A stretch of 64,000 nucleotides of DNA from Allobosea sp. OK403. GTDB taxonomy: Bacteria; Pseudomonadota; Alphaproteobacteria; Rhizobiales; Beijerinckiaceae. Below, one piece after another: positions 49,110-59,774 of the stretch. The position numbers and the translations under genes were made by a program. The notes below the pieces were generated by a model. It did no database searches. It saw only the letters and a program-made list of their open reading frames with translations, and was not told where the DNA came from. Position 1 is the first letter of the stretch. Each line of letters opens with the position of its first letter. Location: contig NZ_FOQV01000006.1 in NCBI RefSeq assembly GCF_900113835.1, forward strand, positions 62,001 to 126,000, written 5' to 3'.

Positions 49110-49484
49110 TCAGGCTATTTCGGCCCTGATCTTCACGCCTTCGCGCGCTTTCCAGCTGAATGGGCCGGTGCGCTCGAAGAGCCAGCGATATTGGGTCGTC
49201 ATCTGCCTGGCGCGGTTGTAGCGCCAGCCGGCGAAGCCGAAAGCCATCAGCACGATGGTATCGACGATGTAGTAGTGCAGCGTCAGCAGCGTCGCCTCGA
49301 ACAGCGCGAAATGGATGAAGCGCACGGCGAGCCCGAGAACCAGGATGTAGAGCACGAGCTGGAAAGTCGGCTTCCATGCCTTGGCCACCGCGCGGCCCGA
49401 CATCCAGGCGAGCCAGCCGCCCATCACCACCGTGACCAGCAGGAACAGCCAGAGCGTCGGTTCTTCGTAGAGGATGCCTTGCAT
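49110..49484 (-). CDS. DUF6867 membrane protein of the liv operon
   Basis: 124 residues with three hydrophobic segments (~10-30, ~42-62 and ~70-87: LWLFLLVTVVMGGWLAWMSG, TFQLVLYILVLGLAVRFIHF, LTLHYYIVDTIVLMAFGFAG) and a charged cytoplasmic tail including MTTQYRWLFERTGPFSWK. It begins one base after the livF stop, so it is translated with the transporter. DUF6867 genes are known in liv clusters of rhizobial bacteria; their role is unknown. An accessory membrane subunit or stabiliser is my inference. Confidence 0.75.
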   Translation of the reverse strand: MQGILYEEPTLWLFLLVTVVMGGWLAWMSGRAVAKAWKPTFQLVLYILVLGLAVRFIHFALFEATLLTLHYYIVDTIVLMAFGFAGWRYNRARQMTTQYRWLFERTGPFSWKAREGVKIRAEIA

Positions 49485-49485
49485 G

Positions 49486-50216
<731 letters not shown>

Positions 50217-50220
<4 letters not shown>

Positions 50221-51052
50221 AGTCCGACCTCTGCTTCCACGGCTGCGACCTCGTCGTCGTCGACGCCGAGATAAGCGGCGATCACCTTGGGATCGGCCTG
50301 GACCTGCGCCGGTGTGCCATCGGCGATCTTGGTGCCGTAGTCGAGCACCACTACATGGTCCGAAATCTCCATCACCACCGACATGTCGTGCTCGATCAGC
50401 AGGAGCGCCGTGCCGATATCCTTGCGGATCGAAAGCAGCAGCTCGTTGAGGTCATGGCTCTCGCGCGGGTTGAGGCCGGCGGCCGGTTCGTCCAAGCAGA
50501 GCAGGACCGGCTCGGTGCACATGGCGCGCGCGATCTCGAGGCGGCGCTGGTCGCCATAGGGCAGATCGGCAGCGGGATCGTCGGCGCGATCGGTCAGCCT
50601 GATCTTGTCCAGCCAGAACTTGGCCTTCTCGATCGCTTCCTTCTCGCGCGCCTTGTAGCCGCCGATGCCGAGCACGCCGAGGAAGGTGAAGCCCGACGCG
50701 ATCATCAGCGGGTTGTGCTGGGCGACGAGAAGGTTCTCCAGCACGGTCATGCCGCCGAAGAGGCGGATGTTCTGGAAGGTGCGGGCGACCCTGGCCTTCC
50801 AGGAGATGCGGAAGTCCGGCATCCGCTCGAGCAGATAGCTCGCGCCGCTGTCATGCGTCAGCGCCATCATACCTTCGGTAGGCTTATAAAAGCCGGTGAT
50901 GCAATTGAAGACCGTGGTCTTGCCGGCCCCGTTGGGGCCGATCAGCGCGGTGATGTCGCCCTTGCGGGCCTCGAAGGAGAGGTCGTTGACGGCGGTGAGG
51001 CCGCCGAAGCGCATGGTGACATGCTCGACCTGGAGAAGCGGGGCAGTAGTCA

Positions 51053-51053
<1 letters not shown>
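50217..51053 (-). CDS. livG: Branched-chain amino acid ABC transporter ATP-binding protein LivG
   Basis: The second ATPase. 278 residues, longer than LivF because of the LivG-specific insertion around RVARTFQNIRLFGGMTVLEN. Walker A is GPNGAGKT (39-46), Walker B VLLCLDEPAAGLNP, and the C-terminal switch LLIEHDMSVVMEISDHVVVL is intact. It overlaps livM by one base (TGATG) and livF by four. Confidence 0.95.
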
Positions 51054-52435
<1,382 letters not shown>

Positions 52436-52440
52436 GGCTG

Positions 52441-53358
52441 TCAGACTTTCTCGACTTCGGGGCGGCCAAGGATGCCCGAGGGCATGAAGACGAGCACGAT
52501 CGCGAGGATGCAGAAGGCCGCGACGTCCTTGTAGTCGATGGTGAAATAGGCCGACCACATCACCTCGATCAGCCCGATCAGCAGCCCGCCGATGACGGCG
52601 CCGGGCAGAGAGCCGATACCGCCGAGAACGGCAGCGGTGAAGGCCTTCACGCCGGGGATGAAGCCGTCATTGAATGAGACCACGCCGTAGAGGACGAGGT
52701 ACATCACGCCGGCGACCGCTGCGAGCGCCGCGCCCATCACGAAGGTGATCGAGATCGTGCGGTCGACGTCGATGCCAAGGAGCGCGGCCATCTTGCGGTC
52801 CTGCTCGCAGGCGCGCTGGGCCCGGCCGAGCGGCGTCTTCTGGACGATGTACCAGAACGCCGCCAGCAGCACCGCCGTCGTCACGATGATGACGATCTGC
52901 TTGTAGGAAATCTGAACTGTGTAGGTCGCGCTGTTGATGAGCGTGATCGAGTCGTTCAGCATCGGCGCGGTCGATTTGTTGCGCGGGCCCTGCACGACCT
53001 GGACGAAGTTCGACAGGAAGATCGACATGCCGATCGCCGAGATCAGCGGCGCGAGGCGGAAGGAGCCGCGCAGTGGCCGGTAGGCGACGCGTTCGATCGC
53101 CCAGTTCCACAGCGAGGTGAAGAACATCGCCAGTGCGAGCACGACGATGAGCGCCACCACGATCAGCCCGGCGCCGAACCAGGACGCGATCAGCATGAAG
53201 AAGATCAGCGCGATGAAGGCCGACAGCATGAAGATGTCGCCATGGGCGAAGTTCACCATGCCGATGATGCCGAAGACCATCGTGTAGCCGATGGCGATGA
53301 GGCCGTAGATCGACCCCAGGGTCAGCCCATTGATGAGCTGCTGGAGAAACACTTCCAT
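52441..53358 (-). CDS. livH: Branched-chain amino acid ABC transporter permease LivH
   Basis: The partner permease of 305 residues, with about eight hydrophobic helices. Diagnostic sequences: LTLGSIYGLIAIGYTMVFGI near the start, GMVNFAHGDIFMLSAFIALI, and the EAA-like loop RAQRACEQDRKMAALLGIDV. It is the first gene of livHMGF-DUF6867-livK. Upstream, a TTGACA hexamer on this strand (53489-53494) is a plausible -35 element with a weak -10. Confidence 0.95.
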   Translation of the reverse strand: MEVFLQQLINGLTLGSIYGLIAIGYTMVFGIIGMVNFAHGDIFMLSAFIALIFFMLIASWFGAGLIVVALIVVLALAMFFTSLWNWAIERVAYRPLRGSFRLAPLISAIGMSIFLSNFVQVVQGPRNKSTAPMLNDSITLINSATYTVQISYKQIVIIVTTAVLLAAFWYIVQKTPLGRAQRACEQDRKMAALLGIDVDRTISITFVMGAALAAVAGVMYLVLYGVVSFNDGFIPGVKAFTAAVLGGIGSLPGAVIGGLLIGLIEVMWSAYFTIDYKDVAAFCILAIVLVFMPSGILGRPEVEKV

Positions 53359-53701
53359 TGACGACGCCTAACCCCTCTCATCCGCTCCCGTTCTTTTCGG
53401 CGGCATGACGCCGACGCATGCGGGATACGATTGCTACGCAGAGCTACCAACGGCTTGCGGCTTCGACAATCGCGCCGGGCCACAATTCTGTCAAAAGCAA
53501 TCTGGCACGTTTTGCCTGCTGTTTGTGCAAGCATCTCTGCGGCGCGGCGGCGATTTCGCGCAAGATGATTGTGAGGTGGGCATTTTCGCGGGGAGCATTT
53601 GGGCCCGACAGGCGGCGGAAATGGGCGCGAAAAACCGTCTAGGATGATCTTTATGCACCCAATCAGGGTCCAACGGAGCGTGGTCGTGCCGCCTGACGCA
53701 A
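53359..53701. other. Intergenic region upstream of the liv operon
   Basis: No gene is supported; short frames here lack ribosome sites and motifs. It should contain the livH promoter: a minus-strand TTGACA at 53494-53489 is the only clear element. It joins a family A repeat at 53702. Confidence 0.4.
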
Positions 53702-53813
53702 GGTCACGTCGTGTTCGGACGGTTCCGTCCGAATACGAAGAACGTGATCGATTCCTGGAGTTGAGAGCATTGCTCTTGCAAAAAAAACGGCACCCGCTTT
53801 TTGCGCAATGCTA
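53702..53813. repeat. Intergenic repeat, family A, copy 4 (degenerate)
   Basis: Same plan as 9604-9719 but with changed bases: GTGTTCGGACGG/CCGTCCGAATACG stem, GCAAAAAAAACGGCACCCGC core, and GCGCAATGCTATT at the end. The first stem keeps pairing despite T/A changes on both sides (GTGTTC / GAATAC, one G:T pair). Confidence 0.7.
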
Positions 53814-53831
53814 TTGGGCGGTTTTGTCGCC

Positions 53832-54842
53832 TCAGGCGCGATCGGCGAGCTGGAAACCATGCGCCAGCGGGTCGCGGTCGTCGATGAAGATGGTGTTGTA
53901 GCCGGTCATCCGGGCCCAGCCCTCGATCGACGGGATGATCGCGTCATGGGGCCCGACCTTCGCCGCCGCCTCGACCCGGCCGCGGAAGAGCGTGCCGATG
54001 ATGCTCTCATGGACGAAGTCGTCGCCGACCTTGAGCTTTCCCTGCGCGGCCCATTGCGCCATGCGCGAGGAGGTGCCGGTGCCGCAGGGCGAGCGGTCGA
54101 GCGCCTTGTCGCCATAGAACACGGCGTTGCGGGCATGCGCCTCGGGCTTCGTCGGTGCGCCGGTCCAGAGGATGTGGGAGAGGCCGTTGATCGCCGGGTT
54201 CTCGGGGTGGACGAACTGGTATTTCGCGTTGAGGGCAGCGCGCAGCTTCGGGCTCCAGCGCAGCAGATCGGAGGGGTTCACATCCGCGATGTCGCGGATC
54301 GCCGCTTGCGGATCGACGATCGCGTAGAAATTGCCGCCATAGGCGACATCGACCTTGACCTCGCCCAGCCCCTCGACCTCGGCGGAGAGGCCGGTCGCAT
54401 GCAGATAGGAGGCGATGTTGGTGATGCGGACGCTGTCGACATAGGGGCCGTTGCGGACATAGGTCGCGGTGACGAGGCCGGCGGGCGTGTCGATCTTCAG
54501 CACGCCCTCCTGGCGCGGCGTCACCAGTCCGCGCTCCAGCGCCATGGTCACGGTGCCGATCGTGCCATGGCCACACATCGGCAGGCAGCCCGAGGTCTCG
54601 ATGAAGAGGAAGGCGATGTCGGCGTCCTCGCGCGTCGGCGGGTAGAGGATTGCGCCCGACATCATGTCGTGGCCGCGCGGCTCGAACATCAGCCCGGTGC
54701 GAATCCAGTCGAATTCCGCCAGGAAATGCGCGCGCTTCTCGACCATGGTGCTGCCCTTCAGGGCAGGACCGCCGCCGGCGACGAGGCGTACCGGATTGCC
54801 GCAGGTATGGCCGTCGACGCAGAAGAAGGTGTGGGTCGTCAT
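53832..54842 (-). CDS. 4-hydroxyproline 2-epimerase (proline racemase family)
   Basis: Converts trans-4-hydroxy-L-proline to cis-4-hydroxy-D-proline, the first catabolic step. ATG at 54842 gives 336 residues; an ATG three codons earlier is possible. Both catalytic cysteines are present, in SGCLPMCGHGTIGTV (~90) and DRSPCGTGTSSRMA (~247); trans-3-hydroxyproline dehydratases of this family replace the second by Thr, so this is an epimerase or racemase. Hydroxyproline rather than proline is inferred from the neighbouring genes. Confidence 0.88.
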   Translation of the reverse strand: MTTHTFFCVDGHTCGNPVRLVAGGGPALKGSTMVEKRAHFLAEFDWIRTGLMFEPRGHDMMSGAILYPPTREDADIAFLFIETSGCLPMCGHGTIGTVTMALERGLVTPRQEGVLKIDTPAGLVTATYVRNGPYVDSVRITNIASYLHATGLSAEVEGLGEVKVDVAYGGNFYAIVDPQAAIRDIADVNPSDLLRWSPKLRAALNAKYQFVHPENPAINGLSHILWTGAPTKPEAHARNAVFYGDKALDRSPCGTGTSSRMAQWAAQGKLKVGDDFVHESIIGTLFRGRVEAAAKVGPHDAIIPSIEGWARMTGYNTIFIDDRDPLAHGFQLADRA

Positions 54843-54851
54843 GGCATCCAC

Positions 54852-55259
54852 TCAGAAGGATATGCAGGCCGGCCGCAGGATCGTGCCGACCGATTGCTGG
54901 TTGAAACGCTGCTTATAGGCTTCGGCGATGGCCGCGAGCTTGGCGCGCCCCTCGGGCTCGTCCTTCAGGGCGATGACGAGGAGTTTTGCCTGCTCGCGTA
55001 CAAGGACGCCACGCGTGGTATCGCGATACTGCCCTTGCCCGGCAAGGATCGTCAGCCCGTCGGGGAAGCGCGGCGTCACCTCCTCGTCGATGAAGCGCCC
55101 GAAGGCTTTCTCGCTGACGCCGAGCCTGTCGCCGATATTGCGGCCGAATAGCAGTTCGGCGACGAGCATCGCTTGCTGGCCCGGCGAACAAGCAAGCGGC
55201 GGGAGGCTGGCGCAGCCGCCAAGGCAGGCGAAGCCGGCGAGAAACAGGATTCGAATCAT
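54852..55259 (-). CDS. DUF3574 lipoprotein
   Basis: 135 residues. The signal peptide (ILFLAGFACLGGCASLPPLA) has a lipobox near GGC (Cys 16). The DUF3574 pattern is clear: LLFGRNIGDRLGVSEKAFGR, FIDEEVTPRFPDGLTILAGQ and GQYRDTTRGVLVREQAKLLV. The family is uncharacterised. It is 9 bp from the epimerase start, inside an otherwise catabolic gene set, so a chance neighbour or an envelope accessory are both possible. Confidence 0.85.
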   Translation of the reverse strand: MIRILFLAGFACLGGCASLPPLACSPGQQAMLVAELLFGRNIGDRLGVSEKAFGRFIDEEVTPRFPDGLTILAGQGQYRDTTRGVLVREQAKLLVIALKDEPEGRAKLAAIAEAYKQRFNQQSVGTILRPACISF

Positions 55260-55386
55260 CGCCTTGGCCTCGTCGGCTCAGAGCTTGATTCAGGTGCCGG
55301 GCAGTTGCGCTCGATTGTGAGAGCGAAGGCGATTTTCGCGCCTGCCATCATCTCGATGCCGAAGATCGGGCCCGCCGTCATCGCCT

Positions 55387-56619
55387 TCAGAACCGGCGCG
55401 GACTGAAGGGCGCGAGATCGATCGCGGGCTTGCGGCCGGCGATCGACGCGGCGACGAGGCCCGCCGTCGCGGTCGACTGCGTCATGCCGTAATGGCCGTG
55501 GCCGAAGGCGTAGACGACGTGGCGGTTGCGGCTCGCTTCGCCGATCACGGGCAATGAATCCGGCAGCGAAGGCCGGAAGCCCATCCAGAGCGTGCCACTC
55601 TCGAAGGGCGGCAGGCCGTCGACCAGGCTCGCCGCCTTGTCGTAGAGGCTGCGCGTCCGGGCGTGGTTGGGCGCCGCCTTCAGTCCGCCGAACTCGACGG
55701 CGCCGCCGATGCGCAAGCCGCTTTCCAACGGCGTCATGACGAAGCCATGGCCCTCGAAACCGACCGGGCGCGAGGTCAGGCCGGTGACGCCGGGAAAGCT
55801 GACATTGTAGCCGCGCTCGGTGTCGAGCGGGACGGCATCGCCGAGCGCTGCCGCCAGCGGCTTCGACCAGGCACCCGCTGCGATCACCGCGCGATCGACG
55901 ACGCGCTGCCAGCCATCGGGGCCGATCAGGGACGGGCGCTCGCCCATCGAGATGTTGCTGACTTCGGCCTTCTCGAAGACCGCGCCGCGCGCCAGCGCCG
56001 CCTCGAACAGGGCCAGCGTCAACTGCAAGGGATCGCTGATATGGGCGGTGTCGGGATGGAAGGCCGCGCCGGCGAAGCGCCGCTTCAGCGCCGGCTCGAA
56101 CTGGCTGAGTTCCTCGGGGCCGATCATCTCGACCTTGATGCCGAACTCCGCCTGACGCCTGGCGACATGGCCGGCCTCGTCGAAGGCCGCCTTGTCGGTG
56201 AAGACATAGAGCCCGCCCTGGCGATGGATGTGGCGGCTGAGGCTCAGGCTCTCGGCCCGCGCCAGCCAGGCCGGCAAGGCGAGTTGCTGCAGGGCGGCGA
56301 GCCCCTGGATCGAACGCTCATAGGCATCGGGCCGCGCCGCCAGCACGAAGCGGACGAGCCAGGGCAGGAGCTTGGGAAAATAGGCCGGGCGGATCGAGAG
56401 CGGCCCGAGCGGGTCGAGCAGGAATTTCGGCACCTGCCGCAGATTCTTGGGGCTGGCGATCGGCAGGATGTCGGTATGGGCCATCCAGCCGGCATTGCCG
56501 CGCGAGGGGCCGAAGGCGGGGCCTTCCTTGTCGAGGATCAGGACCTCGTGGCCCTCGTCGAGCAAGGCATGCGCGATGGCGCAGCCGACGATGCCGGCGC
56601 CGATAACGGCGATCTTCAC
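55387..56619 (-). CDS. D-amino acid dehydrogenase-like flavoprotein, probable D-hydroxyproline dehydrogenase
   Basis: FAD-dependent oxidoreductase of 410 residues (DadA/LhpB-like). It has the N-terminal MKIAVIGAGIVGCAIAHALL FAD motif, SRGNAGWMAHTDILPIA, and the C-terminal LWMGFRPSLPDSLPVIGEAS and HGHYGMTQSTATAGLVAASI. In hydroxyproline clusters this enzyme oxidises cis-4-hydroxy-D-proline to 1-pyrroline-4-hydroxy-2-carboxylate. Context (epimerase and DapA-type deaminase) supports this substrate. It is the single-subunit type, 10 bp after the cupin gene. Confidence 0.85.
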   Translation of the reverse strand: MKIAVIGAGIVGCAIAHALLDEGHEVLILDKEGPAFGPSRGNAGWMAHTDILPIASPKNLRQVPKFLLDPLGPLSIRPAYFPKLLPWLVRFVLAARPDAYERSIQGLAALQQLALPAWLARAESLSLSRHIHRQGGLYVFTDKAAFDEAGHVARRQAEFGIKVEMIGPEELSQFEPALKRRFAGAAFHPDTAHISDPLQLTLALFEAALARGAVFEKAEVSNISMGERPSLIGPDGWQRVVDRAVIAAGAWSKPLAAALGDAVPLDTERGYNVSFPGVTGLTSRPVGFEGHGFVMTPLESGLRIGGAVEFGGLKAAPNHARTRSLYDKAASLVDGLPPFESGTLWMGFRPSLPDSLPVIGEASRNRHVVYAFGHGHYGMTQSTATAGLVAASIAGRKPAIDLAPFSPRRF

Positions 56620-56629
56620 GACAGGGCCT

Positions 56630-56956
56630 TCATGGCAGCGACAATTCCTTCAGCGCGCCGGGCTGCTTCACCTCGATCTCGACGAAGGCGATCGGGTGGG
56701 CGGAGCCGTTCATGACGTCGTGCTGGACGCCGGCCGGGCGCATATAGGCCTGGCCCTGCGCCAGTGGCACATCGGTTTCCGTCTTGCCGTCATGGATACG
56801 CAGCGTGCCCGCGACCAGCATCACCACGAAATAGGGCCAGCCATGCGTATGCCAGCCGGTCACGGCGCCGGGCTCGAAATCCCAGCGTGTGATCCGGATC
56901 GTCTCGTCATCCTGCTGGAGCGTCGGGATGGCGGGGAGGGTGCAGGCGAAGGCCAT
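56630..56956 (-). CDS. Cupin-domain protein
   Basis: 108 residues, one small beta barrel. The metal-type motif 1 is GWHTHGWPYFVVMLVAGTLR and motif 2 PLAQGQAYMRPAGVQHDVMN. His and Glu/Tyr ligands are partly present (two His in motif 1, one in motif 2). It sits between deaminase and dehydrogenase genes, all in one direction with 10-15 bp spacing. Its role is not established; members of such clusters may bind a pathway intermediate. Confidence 0.8.
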   Translation of the reverse strand: MAFACTLPAIPTLQQDDETIRITRWDFEPGAVTGWHTHGWPYFVVMLVAGTLRIHDGKTETDVPLAQGQAYMRPAGVQHDVMNGSAHPIAFVEIEVKQPGALKELSLP

Positions 56957-56971
56957 GGCGTATCCGGTCTT

Positions 56972-57874
56972 TTAGAAACTCGGCAGCGTCGGACGTGTGG
57001 TTTCGGCTGCCTTGACGATCGCCGTGAGGCGGGCACGTTCGGAGCCCTGCAGCGCCTGACGCGGAGCGCGGCAGCGGTCATTGGAGCCAATCACCAGCGC
57101 CTCGACCAGCTTGATGTTCTGGACGAGTCTCGCCGAGACGTCGAGGTCGAGCAGCGGGCGGAACCAGCGATAGATCGCGATCGCCTCGTTCATGCGCCCG
57201 GCCTTGGCAAGTTCGTAGATCGCGACGGTCTCGCGCGGATAGGCCACGACCAGCCCCGCGACCCAGCCATCGGCGCCCATCGCCAGGCTTTCCAAGGCGA
57301 GGTTGTCGACGCCGGTCAGCAGCTTGAAACGATCGCCGCAGAGCGACTTGATCTCGCTGATGCGGCGGATGTCGTCGGAGGATTCCTTGATGGCTGTGAA
57401 GAGCGGCTCGTCGGCCAGCTCCGCCAGCATGGCGGGCGGGATATCGACGCCATAGGCGGGCGGATTGTTGTAGATCATCACCGGCAGGCCGCCGGCCCTG
57501 GCGACGGTCCGGTAATGCGCTGCGGTCTCGTGCGGCTCGGATTTATAGGGGATGCCGGGCAAGACCATGAAGCCGGCCGCACCGGCCTTGGCGCCGGCTT
57601 CCGCGAGGTTGCAGGAAGCCCTGGTCGAGCCCTGCGAGACCGTCAGCAGCACCGGCACCTTGCCACCGGCGACGCGCAAGGCGGTCTTCAGGACCTCGAT
57701 CTTCTCGTCGGGGTCCAGCGTCGAGGCCTCGCCGAGCGAGCCGCAGACGATCAGGCCGTGCACGCTAGCCTCGATCTGGAGAGAAAAGCATCGCTCCATC
57801 TCGGCGATGTCGAGCCGGTCCTCGCTGGTGAATTTCGTCGTAACCGCAGGTAGAACGCCGGTCCAATGGCTCAT
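56972..57874 (-). CDS. DapA-family enzyme, probable 1-pyrroline-4-hydroxy-2-carboxylate deaminase
   Basis: A TIM-barrel N-acetylneuraminate lyase-type enzyme of 300 residues. The start at 57874 (MSHWTGVLPAVTTKFTSEDR) is preferred. The Schiff-base Lys lies in LFTAIKESSDDIRRI (~164) and the Tyr in PVMIYNNPPAYGVD (~138). In this operon the family acts on the D-hydroxyproline oxidation product to release ammonia and form 2-oxoglutarate semialdehyde. The matching semialdehyde dehydrogenase is not in the window. It is the first gene of the hydroxyproline unit, divergent from its GntR regulator. Confidence 0.85.
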   Translation of the reverse strand: MSHWTGVLPAVTTKFTSEDRLDIAEMERCFSLQIEASVHGLIVCGSLGEASTLDPDEKIEVLKTALRVAGGKVPVLLTVSQGSTRASCNLAEAGAKAGAAGFMVLPGIPYKSEPHETAAHYRTVARAGGLPVMIYNNPPAYGVDIPPAMLAELADEPLFTAIKESSDDIRRISEIKSLCGDRFKLLTGVDNLALESLAMGADGWVAGLVVAYPRETVAIYELAKAGRMNEAIAIYRWFRPLLDLDVSARLVQNIKLVEALVIGSNDRCRAPRQALQGSERARLTAIVKAAETTRPTLPSF

Positions 57875-57952
57875 GGCACAAAGCTCCTTGCGTGCCGGCC
57901 CGTTTCGCTTGCAGATTGCAAACAGGCGAGCTTCGGCTCTCAGCGACATAGG

Positions 57953-57962
57953 TGATATATCA
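57953..57962. promoter_or_regulatory. GntR-type operator candidate in the divergent region
   Basis: TGATATATCA is a 10-bp perfect palindrome between the deaminase (57874) and GntR (58010) starts, the form expected for an FCD-type GntR site. A weaker inverted repeat, TTGCA-GAT-TGCAA, is at 57909-57921. A similar CTGATATATCT occurs after the GntR gene near 58756. Confidence 0.5.
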
Positions 57963-58009
57963 ATGTTCGGTCGCACGTCAATCCAGTCTTGTCGGCTGGC
58001 GGAGCGCGC

Positions 58010-58714
58010 ATGAGCCTGCGCTCGTCTCCCGATGCCCGCACCGATGAGGAGGCGCTTGCCCCGCTTCCGCCGCCGGCGGCGCCCAGCCTGTCGGAAACGG
58101 CTTATCGCCGGCTCGAGGAAGCGATCGTGACCCTGTCGCTGCGTCCCGGCGCGGTGCTGACGGAGGCGCAGCTGATCGACCTCGTCGGCGTCGGGCGCAC
58201 GCCAGTGCGCGAGGCGCTGATCCGGCTGGCGCAGCAAGGGCTGGTCGAGATCTTGCCGCGCAAGGGCGTCGCCGTAGCCGACATCAACGCCATCGACGTG
58301 ATGGCGGCGCTCGATGCGCGCGAGGTTCTAGAGCGATTGATCGCGGGCGATGCCGCCAAACGGGCGAGCCCGCGCGAACGTATCCTGATTATCGAGCAGG
58401 CCAAGGCGATGCGCGCGGCGGCTGAAATTGGCGATGTCAACGCCTTCATGCGCATCGACACGGAGCTCAACGGCATGGTGGCGGCAGCTGCGCGCAGCCC
58501 CTATGCGACGCGCGCGGTCGAGCCGCTGCAGGCGTTGATGCGACGCGCCTGGTATCATTTCGAGCGGCAGGACGACCTCGTGCCCTCCGCGCATCTGCAT
58601 GTCGCCTTCGCGCAGGCGATCGCGACGGCCGATCCTGCTGCCGCGATGATCGCGAGCGACGCCCTGATGCTGCATTTTCGCCGTGGCCTGCTCGGCGCGC
58701 TCGGGCGGGATTGA
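58010..58714 (+). CDS. GntR-family (FCD) regulator of the hydroxyproline genes
   Basis: 234 residues from the ATG at 58010, which follows a GGCGGAG site; a TTG at 57989 is in frame but poorer. The N-terminal winged helix contains AYRRLEEAIVTLSLRPGAVL and VGRTPVREALIRLAQQGLVE, diagnostic for GntR. The all-helical FCD ligand-binding domain follows (~90-225). It is divergent from the deaminase gene, with a palindrome between, so control of hydroxyproline catabolism is the likely job. Ligand could be a pathway intermediate. Confidence 0.9.
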   Translation: MSLRSSPDARTDEEALAPLPPPAAPSLSETAYRRLEEAIVTLSLRPGAVLTEAQLIDLVGVGRTPVREALIRLAQQGLVEILPRKGVAVADINAIDVMAALDAREVLERLIAGDAAKRASPRERILIIEQAKAMRAAAEIGDVNAFMRIDTELNGMVAAAARSPYATRAVEPLQALMRRAWYHFERQDDLVPSAHLHVAFAQAIATADPAAAMIASDALMLHFRRGLLGALGRD

Positions 58715-58799
58715 AAGCATTCGGGCGGAGCGATGCGGGCATAGTTTGGGTGCGTCTGATATATCTAGTTTGATTGCGGAGGCCGCGTCGAACCCGTCC

Positions 58800-58922
58800 G
58801 CTCCCATGGCTCATGCGGTTGCCTATGCCGCGGCGCTCGACAGGAGCGGCGAGGGCCTCATCTGTGATCGCCATTTCGGGGGTCTCGAACACGTTGTCTT
58901 CATCAAGATGGCTCATGCTTGA
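58800..58922 (+). pseudogene. Possible remnant of a PIN-domain (VapC-like) toxin
   Basis: A short stretch translates to PMAHAVAYAAALDRSGEGLI then CDRHFGGLEHVVFIK and stops. The pattern Ala-helix, then LI-C-D-RHF-GGL, matches the C-terminal end of PIN-domain RNases by eye. The N-terminal catalytic part is missing and no antitoxin is adjacent. Short similarity, so the call is weak. Confidence 0.3.
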
Positions 58923-58985
58923 ACGAGCCGGTGTGTCGCTCCGTGAACTGGCTTTCGCGGGGGCGTGCGCCTACATCAACGGGCT

Positions 58986-59162
58986 GGAGGTTGTTAGGGA
59001 CTATGGGGATGATTTGGCGCCGCGCCCTGCGGGTGAGGTGAAAGCGGCGGAGCGGCAGCGTCGCATCGCTTGCCGATACCGATGGTATCGCCTGCGCAAA
59101 GCTCCTCCCATCTCCGGCGTTTTGACTTCATCAAATCGTCCCCATAGTCCCTAACAACCTCC
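58986..59162. mobile_element. MITE-like element, family D, copy 2
   Basis: About 177 bp bounded by inverted repeats GGAGGTTGTTAGGGACTATG (about 30 matching bases with one difference). The interior, in reverse orientation, shares GGCGCCGCGCCCTGCGGGTG, CGCATCGCTTGCCGATACC and CTCCCATCTCCGGCGTTTTG with copy 1 at 10025-10289. The terminal repeats of the two copies are not similar, although each is self-complementary. Confidence 0.65.
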
Positions 59163-59188
59163 AGAGTTCACGCGAGCAGGCTGGGCGA

Positions 59189-59707
59189 ATGACCAAGATC
59201 GTTGAGGCGGCGCCGCGCCTGACGCCAGCGGCCGACGGGCAGGCCTTCCGCGACGCCATGGCGCGGCTGGCGAGCCCGACCCATATCGTCACGACGGCGG
59301 GGCAGAACGGCCGCGCCGGATTGACCGCGACCGCCGTCGCCTCGGTCTCGGACGCGCCGCCGACCGTGCTGGTCTGCATCGAGGCCAATAGCCGGACTCT
59401 GGCGGCGATAGCGGCCAATGGCGTCTTCTGCATCAATACATTGCCGGGCGGTTCCACCGACCTGGCCGAGACGTTTGCCGGGCGTCGCGGCATCGAGGGC
59501 GAGGCGCGTTTCGCCTCGGCGCGCTGGGGCAGGCTGGCGAGTGGCGCGCCCGTGCTGGAGCAGGCGCTCGCTGCCTTCGATTGCCGGCTTGTCGCGATCC
59601 AGAAGATCGCGACGCATCGCATCGTCATCGGCGAGGTCTTGGCGCTGGGCGGCGCGGGGCAGGGCGCCGGCCTGATCTATCGCAACCGGCGCTTCGAGTC
59701 CGTCTAG
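59189..59707 (+). CDS. Flavin reductase-family protein
   Basis: 172 residues with the FMN-binding split-barrel pattern of HpaC-type flavin reductases: ARLASPTHIVTTAGQNGRAG, LTATAVASVSDAPPTVLVCI and a GVFCINTLPGGSTDLAETF segment, with the C-terminal IVIGEVLALGGAGQGAGLIY. These enzymes supply reduced flavin to two-component monooxygenases that hydroxylate aromatics. No oxygenase partner is in the window; the convergent pca genes make an aromatic role plausible but not shown. Confidence 0.85.
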   Translation: MTKIVEAAPRLTPAADGQAFRDAMARLASPTHIVTTAGQNGRAGLTATAVASVSDAPPTVLVCIEANSRTLAAIAANGVFCINTLPGGSTDLAETFAGRRGIEGEARFASARWGRLASGAPVLEQALAAFDCRLVAIQKIATHRIVIGEVLALGGAGQGAGLIYRNRRFESV

Positions 59708-59768
59708 GTCTTTGTTTTGACGCGCTTTCTTCGCGCGAACCGATTTCCACTTCGCTCGAAAACGCTCT
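59707..59768. repeat. Intergenic repeat, family B, copy 3 (short)
   Basis: TTTGTTTTGACGCGCTTTCT and GAACCGATTTCCACTTCGCT then CGAAAACGC. It is the shortest of the three B copies and starts on the last base of the flavin reductase stop codon, ending 6 bp before pcaC stop. Confidence 0.65.
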
Positions 59769-59774
59769 TACGCT

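Noticed and set aside
53510..53526. TGGCAC...TTGC as a second sigma-54 promoter
   Set aside because: Only three bases separate the two elements instead of five, so the -24/-12 geometry is wrong.
54852..54900. Hydroxyproline epimerase as a trans-3-hydroxyproline dehydratase
   Set aside because: The second catalytic residue is Cys (SPCGTGTSS), whereas dehydratases of this family have Thr there.
53808..55151. A 447-codon plus-strand frame over the epimerase and DUF3574 genes
   Set aside because: It is antisense to two genes with clear family motifs and catalytic residues.
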